DNA of 64,000 nt from positions 1 to 64,000 of the forward strand of contig CANJLD010000010.1 in NCBI GenBank assembly GCA_947475165.1, written 5' to 3'. The number at the start of each line of letters is the position of its first letter. Position 1 is the stretch's first letter. Below the pieces are notes generated by a model, which was given only the letters and a program-made list of their open reading frames with translations, ran no database searches and was not told where the DNA came from. This DNA is from Bacteroidota bacterium (lineage in GTDB: Bacteria > Bacteroidota > Bacteroidia > Chitinophagales > LD1). The position numbers and the translations under genes were made by a program. This document shows, piece after piece, positions 59,846 through 64,000 of the stretch.

Positions 59846-61365
59846 CCTTTCGGAAGTGTAATTCTAAAAGTAGTTCCCTTGCCTATTTCAGATTGCTTGA
59901 CAACAATTTTCCCGTTGTGATATTCTTCAACAATACGCTTGGTGAGCGAAAGCCCTAAACCCCAGCCTCTGCGTTTGGTAGAGTAACCGGGTTCGAAGAT
60001 TGTTTCGAATTTGTTCTTCGGAATGCCTTTGCCTGAATCTGTTATATCAATGAAAACATTTTTAGAATCGGCTGATACTTCTACATCAATTTTGCCTTCG
60101 CCATCCATTGCATCCAGCGCATTCTTTAATAGGTTTTCTACCACCCAATCAAAAAGTTGGTTGTTGATTTTAAACTGAAAAGAAGGCGGGCAATGCAAAT
60201 TCATGATTACACTCTGACTGCTTCGTCTGCGCATGTAATTAATGTTCCGTTCTAAAATCTCTTTCACGTTTTGCGCGCTTAACTGAGGCACTGAACCAAT
60301 TTTAGAGAAACGTTCGGCTACTAAGCTCAACCGGTTCACATCAGTTTCAAGTTCGGTGAGAATTTTCTCGCTGCCTTTCATTCCTTCAAGGGTGCGCAGA
60401 TACTCTATCCAACCTTCGAGCGATGAAATAGGTGTACCGAGTTGATGAGCGGTTTCTTTAGCCATTCCCACCCAAACAAGATTCTGCTCAGACTTACGCG
60501 CGTTGCTGAATGCGAAATAGGCAATTAGCAGAAAAGCTGCAAAGATGCCTAACTGCACATATGGAAAAATTCGAAGTTGCTTCAGCGTGTCCGAATCATC
60601 ATAATAAATATAGCGGGTAATGCCTTCGCCCAAATCTGCCACCACCGGTTCGTGTGCGCTTTGCATCTGTTTAATCCGCTTGAGTACATCATCTGTGTTA
60701 CTCATTCTAGTAGAATCTATATTTCCATAATCGAGCACATTCATTTTTTCATCGGTGAGGATAACCGGTGCGGAAGCAGAGTTAACGACAACTTCGGAAA
60801 TGAAAGTTTCCACCAAATCGTTAAGTGTTTGCTTTAGTTTGGTGAAAAGATTGGAGTCTTTATAATAGATATAGTTCTTGCTGATTTTATAATCAACCGT
60901 TATGGGCGGATACGTAGAAAACTCCGCACGAATAGCCGATGGCAAATCGGAAAATAATTTTGCTCCGGCAGGAAGTTCGATGTTTCTCACACCGAGTATG
61001 TTTCCCTGACCATCACAGAGAATAGCTGGAATATCATTGTTAGAAGTAATGATGTCATTAAAGAAAGTGAGTAGGTCGTTGTTCTCTTTTTTGTCCTCTA
61101 CCGATAAAATAAAAGCAGTGGACTGCGCATATACATTTACCTTTCTTCTCTCCTCTTGTGCCAATTTGGTGAAGAGCTCCTTGGTGTAGCGAACAAGTTT
61201 TGCTTTGCGCCCGATAGCTTCTGCCCAAAGTTTCGCTTTATATTTTTCTTCTTCGGCAATCTGATTGGCAAGACGGTTGGTATAAGTAATAGTTGCCAAA
61301 CCAATAAAGGTGCCCAGCAAAAGCAGGATTAGTTTGAGATTCGATTTGCGGGAGTAAACGTCCAT
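59842..61365 (-). CDS. Membrane sensor histidine kinase
   Basis: A 507-residue kinase: membrane helix at about 11-29, a periplasmic domain of about 235 residues (coiled start, then a PAS-like or double Cache-like fold), a second helix at about 268-287, and a cytoplasmic kinase part. The phospho-acceptor is His307 in MAKETAHQLGTPISSLEGW; the ATPase part has NLLKNALDA (N box), DITDSGKGIP (G1), and RGWGLGLSLTKRIV (G2). There is no receiver domain or response regulator gene next to it, so it is an orphan. The HQLGTP form of the H box is common in Bacteroidota. Confidence 0.93.
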   Translation of the reverse strand: MDVYSRKSNLKLILLLLGTFIGLATITYTNRLANQIAEEEKYKAKLWAEAIGRKAKLVRYTKELFTKLAQEERRKVNVYAQSTAFILSVEDKKENNDLLTFFNDIITSNNDIPAILCDGQGNILGVRNIELPAGAKLFSDLPSAIRAEFSTYPPITVDYKISKNYIYYKDSNLFTKLKQTLNDLVETFISEVVVNSASAPVILTDEKMNVLDYGNIDSTRMSNTDDVLKRIKQMQSAHEPVVADLGEGITRYIYYDDSDTLKQLRIFPYVQLGIFAAFLLIAYFAFSNARKSEQNLVWVGMAKETAHQLGTPISSLEGWIEYLRTLEGMKGSEKILTELETDVNRLSLVAERFSKIGSVPQLSAQNVKEILERNINYMRRRSSQSVIMNLHCPPSFQFKINNQLFDWVVENLLKNALDAMDGEGKIDVEVSADSKNVFIDITDSGKGIPKNKFETIFEPGYSTKRRGWGLGLSLTKRIVEEYHNGKIVVKQSEIGKGTTFRITLPKG

Positions 61366-61390
61366 GAAATACTAATTCGTGAATTTGAGA

Positions 61391-61462
61391 ATTCGAAAAT
61401 TCGGAAATGAAAATACAATTTGCTTATACAATTTCAATTTACACATTTTCGAATTTTCGAAT
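61391..61462 (-). terminator. Hairpin between the AsmA-like and histidine kinase genes
   Basis: ATTCGAAAATTCGGAAATG (61391-61409) pairs with CATTTTCGAATTTTCGAAT (61444-61462) with a single mismatch and a 34-base loop. The AT-rich microrepeat AATTCG is used in both arms. It may end the AsmA-like transcript. Confidence 0.5.
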
Positions 61463-61465
61463 CTA

Positions 61466-64000
61466 CTAATTATCCGTTGTATCAAAATCCATGAACTTAG
61501 GTTCTTCGCGAAGGTCGAAATATTTGTCTTCGCGTTTTTGTTCTGCTGCATCCACTTTGCGCGGTGCATTTTTTAGTAAATCTTTCAGCACTTGTTTTTC
61601 GTTCTTAAAATCGGTTTGTATTTTATCGCGTGTAGATGCTTTATCGAATTTAATTTGAGGATTACTTAGGTTACCTGTCATAGTTAAGAAAATATTTACG
61701 CCTTCGTAAGGGTCATTTTCTATAAACTGCATATCCTGATTTCTACGGTTGAATTTTTGCGCCAGCAGTTTGTGCAGGTTTATTTTAAGATGATAATCTA
61801 TATCGTTATTAAAATGATGAAAGCCGAAGAACATAAGATTTAGAGCAGAAGTTTTGATTTCAAATTCCGGCACATCTATACGCTCATTTGCAATTTTTAT
61901 TGTGTTACTTAAGTCGGCAAAGCGGATGTCTTCGAGTTCCTCAACCCGAATAAATTTTGAAGCTGCACGCAGCGGTTCAAATTTTATCAGCTCACCATTT
62001 TTAATACTGAAATCGATAATAGCAGAAAGCGATTTCATGTCGAGGTCTTTGTAATTTTTCCATGTAGCGTCTAACGCAATAGCGGTGCTTACTGTTCCTT
62101 TTAAATTTTTATCGGTAAGCGTTGCTTGTCCGAAGTTTTCGCATTCCTTAAAAATTGTTGGAATGGCAAGGTCAATAGCCGTTACATCTAATTTCATCAA
62201 CAGCGAATTATCGGGAGTAAATTCTATTAAGCCCGAAGCGCGCACATCACCAGCCATGGCGAGTGTATTCAGATGATTAATTTTAATTAAACCGGGCGCA
62301 AGCTGCACGTTAGTGCGCAACTCTTTAAACTCCATTTTGCGGAAAAGGAATCTGTCTACCTGCACATCAACATTTCCTTTCATGCTGAATATTTCGCGTA
62401 TGTTGATTTTTTCTTTACGCTGCTGCACCGGTTTATTTTTGCGGTCGAATGTTTCGAGAATACCGGTGAGGTTGAAAGTTTGAATTTTTGCTTTCCCGTT
62501 AATGCCCAACACAATACCGTTTGCTTTGCGCTTGGTGCTAAGGTTGTAGATGCAGGCAAAAAGATTTTCGATAGTACCGGTGAAGTTGAAGTCGGTGCTG
62601 AGAAAATTAAGTGTAAAACCGGTGGCTTCAATAATCTGATTTTCATATTTCAGCAGACCGTTGATGTTACCATACGTAACTCCGTTTTGGCGGAACTCTA
62701 CTTCGCCTAATTTGAATTCACCGCTACCGGTCAGCGTTGAATTTTCGGTATCGTTAAAATCATTTTTATTTCCCTTCAAGTGAAAGTTATTGAACGTAAC
62801 CGTGCCGTCTAAATCCTGCAAAACAGAATCGGGAATAAAAGTTGCCACCTCGGTGAGATGCAAAACTCCGTTGGCATAAAAATCGAACGAAGGATTGGAA
62901 AGATTAGTAAGGGTAAGCTTAAAGTTAAACGGCAAATCGTTCAAAGTGCAATTGAAATTGCTGATAGTGATTTTGTTATTGCCATTTTCATCGCTCTCGT
63001 ATTTTGCCGAAGCGTTTACATTCTTCAACAGTTTATTATAAGTGCCAAGTTTCAATTCACTATTCTTTAAATCGGCACTCACATTTACTTTCGGGAAAGA
63101 TGTTTTACTCACCACACCTTTTACATCAGCACTAATAGAATACTCTCCGCTGCCATCGGCATTGGCAAAATTGGCTCTGTATTTTTCAGGCAGTAGTGCG
63201 AAGAGTTTCTGAATATCTTTTCCTTCGTTCAGCAACGTAAAATCGAGCTGAGTTCCACTTTTGAGCGAAGCAAAAAAACCAGTGATACTGAAATCGGTTT
63301 CGTCAACTATAATTTCCCCTCGCTTGAAATTGTATTTCTTCTTTGCCTTGTTTACATCAAGTGTTACTTCGGCAGAAATACTTTTTCCTGCTAAAAACTC
63401 TTCCCCATTAGCGGAGATACGATTGACCAGAATTTTGCTTTTTGTATAGAGAAGAAAATATTCATCTTTAAAATTACCACTTAACAGAACGTCATTTAGT
63501 TTCAGATTTACATTTACCGATTGCGATTTGTCAACGTAAGTAAACTTTACGCCTTTTACCTGTGCCTGCATTAACTGAATGGAAAGTTCGTCTTTCGACT
63601 TTTCTTTCTTCGGCTTCAGAATTTCGAAATTGGTTTTACCGGTTTCATCTTTATACAAATTCAACTCGCCATCGCGCATTACAATTTTCGAAAACTCAAT
63701 TTCGTTTCCAAAGAGACTGTAAATATTACAGAGGAATGAAAACTCTTCCGCGCGTAACAACTTCTTGCTTCCGTTTTGTAAACGGTCATCAATACTTACC
63801 TCATTAAAGTTAAGCGAGGCATACGGAAAGTGTTTGATTAAGGAGAAACTGATTTCGCCTTTTACCTGCACCGGCACGGTTACCTGTTCGTTTATTTCGC
63901 TAACAATGCGTTGTTTTATTTTGTCTTCAAGCAACCAGGCTGTTAAAAAAGCAAGCAGTAAGACTGATACAATTACAACCGGTACAGCGATGAGAATTTT
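61466..64000 (-). CDS. AsmA-like envelope protein, 5' end outside window
   Basis: At least 844 residues are visible. At the window edge the frame reads ILIAVPVVIVSVLLLAFL, a membrane anchor, so only the first few codons are missing. The outer part follows the AsmA family: SFSLIKHFPYASLNFNEVSI near the start, long beta-rich repeats, and a last conserved part (GELIKFEPLRAASKF, VEELEDIRFADLSNTI, VPEFEIKTSALNLMFFG, DIDYHLKINL, IFLTMTGNLSNPQIKFD; each in part). AsmA-like proteins form long grooves in the periplasm thought to carry lipids to the outer membrane. The C-terminal charged tail is cytoplasmic-looking but probably periplasmic. Confidence 0.92.
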   Translation of the reverse strand, partial: KILIAVPVVIVSVLLLAFLTAWLLEDKIKQRIVSEINEQVTVPVQVKGEISFSLIKHFPYASLNFNEVSIDDRLQNGSKKLLRAEEFSFLCNIYSLFGNEIEFSKIVMRDGELNLYKDETGKTNFEILKPKKEKSKDELSIQLMQAQVKGVKFTYVDKSQSVNVNLKLNDVLLSGNFKDEYFLLYTKSKILVNRISANGEEFLAGKSISAEVTLDVNKAKKKYNFKRGEIIVDETDFSITGFFASLKSGTQLDFTLLNEGKDIQKLFALLPEKYRANFANADGSGEYSISADVKGVVSKTSFPKVNVSADLKNSELKLGTYNKLLKNVNASAKYESDENGNNKITISNFNCTLNDLPFNFKLTLTNLSNPSFDFYANGVLHLTEVATFIPDSVLQDLDGTVTFNNFHLKGNKNDFNDTENSTLTGSGEFKLGEVEFRQNGVTYGNINGLLKYENQIIEATGFTLNFLSTDFNFTGTIENLFACIYNLSTKRKANGIVLGINGKAKIQTFNLTGILETFDRKNKPVQQRKEKINIREIFSMKGNVDVQVDRFLFRKMEFKELRTNVQLAPGLIKINHLNTLAMAGDVRASGLIEFTPDNSLLMKLDVTAIDLAIPTIFKECENFGQATLTDKNLKGTVSTAIALDATWKNYKDLDMKSLSAIIDFSIKNGELIKFEPLRAASKFIRVEELEDIRFADLSNTIKIANERIDVPEFEIKTSALNLMFFGFHHFNNDIDYHLKINLHKLLAQKFNRRNQDMQFIENDPYEGVNIFLTMTGNLSNPQIKFDKASTRDKIQTDFKNEKQVLKDLLKNAPRKVDAAEQKREDKYFDLREEPKFMDFDTTDN

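Noticed and set aside
1-64000. tRNA or rRNA genes
   Set aside because: I looked through all gaps and saw no cloverleaf with a T-loop GTTCRANNC pattern and no rRNA sequence; gaps are short and filled by repeats.

Overview
The window is a stretch of chromosome from a gliding-type member of the Bacteroidota, probably near Chitinophagales or Saprospirales (order is a guess). Evidence: TonB-dependent receptors with a carboxypeptidase-like N-terminal domain, a PorP/SprF protein, three secreted proteins with type IX secretion sorting domains of both A and B kinds, SprB-type repeats, leader peptides ending in Ala-Gln, and promoters with the Bacteroidota -7 element TAnnTTTG (here mostly TACATTTG or TACATTCG). 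I see no rRNA, tRNA, phage, insertion sequence or CRISPR array. Genes are dense on both strands. Only one stretch (about 2.6-6.0 kb) looks accessory.

Layout. 1-2.6 kb: two secreted proteins, one tentatively GldM-like, converging on a DbpA-type RNA helicase. 2.6-6.0 kb: a 21-bp tandem repeat array, dispersed repeats, four small poorly known genes (DUF3293, DUF192-like, an orphan, DUF3592-like) and the 20-codon stump of a YfcE-type phosphodiesterase gene. 6-11.4 kb: START-domain protein, glutathione peroxidase, thioredoxin, DUF58 protein, YbfF-type hydrolase, class I aldolase FbaB, AccD. 11.5-18.7 kb: peptide release factor 3, PorP/SprF, M42 aminopeptidase, TonB receptor, YrdC-type protein and thioesterase. 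18.7-25.3 kb: a cysteine-rich membrane protein coupled to a transglutaminase-fold protein, aspartate aminotransferase, heptose-phosphate kinase, MacB-like permease, hydrolase, acyltransferase. 25.3-32.5 kb: PhoD-like phosphatase with a type IX sorting tail, second TonB receptor, membrane and thioredoxin-fold proteins, TPR protein. 32.5-39.6 kb: RNase R, XerD, GH20 hexosaminidase with a CBM32-like tail, DUF1254/DUF1214 pair. 39.6-45.6 kb: secreted protein related to the soluble half of DUF2723 proteins, a large type B type IX cargo, nucleoside diphosphate kinase, a SprB-repeat type A cargo. 45.6-53.1 kb: HutI, chorismate synthase, a LuxE-like operon with two membrane proteins, lipoprotein, DUF721 protein, TPR protein. 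53.1-58.5 kb: a probable operon PhoH - PurC - SGNH hydrolase - carbamoyltransferase - DUF5989 - SxtJ. 58.6-64 kb: SAM hydroxide adenosyltransferase family, ABM monooxygenase-like protein, histidine kinase, AsmA-like protein running off the end.

Most interesting points: the SGNH/carbamoyltransferase/DUF5989/SxtJ cassette, including a 49-residue gene that is easy to miss; the coupled Cys-rich protein and transglutaminase-fold pair; strong over-representation of the palindrome ACCGGT; -7 promoter elements sitting 2-8 bases before start codons, which predicts leaderless mRNAs; a heptanucleotide repeat inside the signal-peptide codons of the PorP/SprF gene that could switch frame; and several families of short dispersed repeats, one found just after stop codons.
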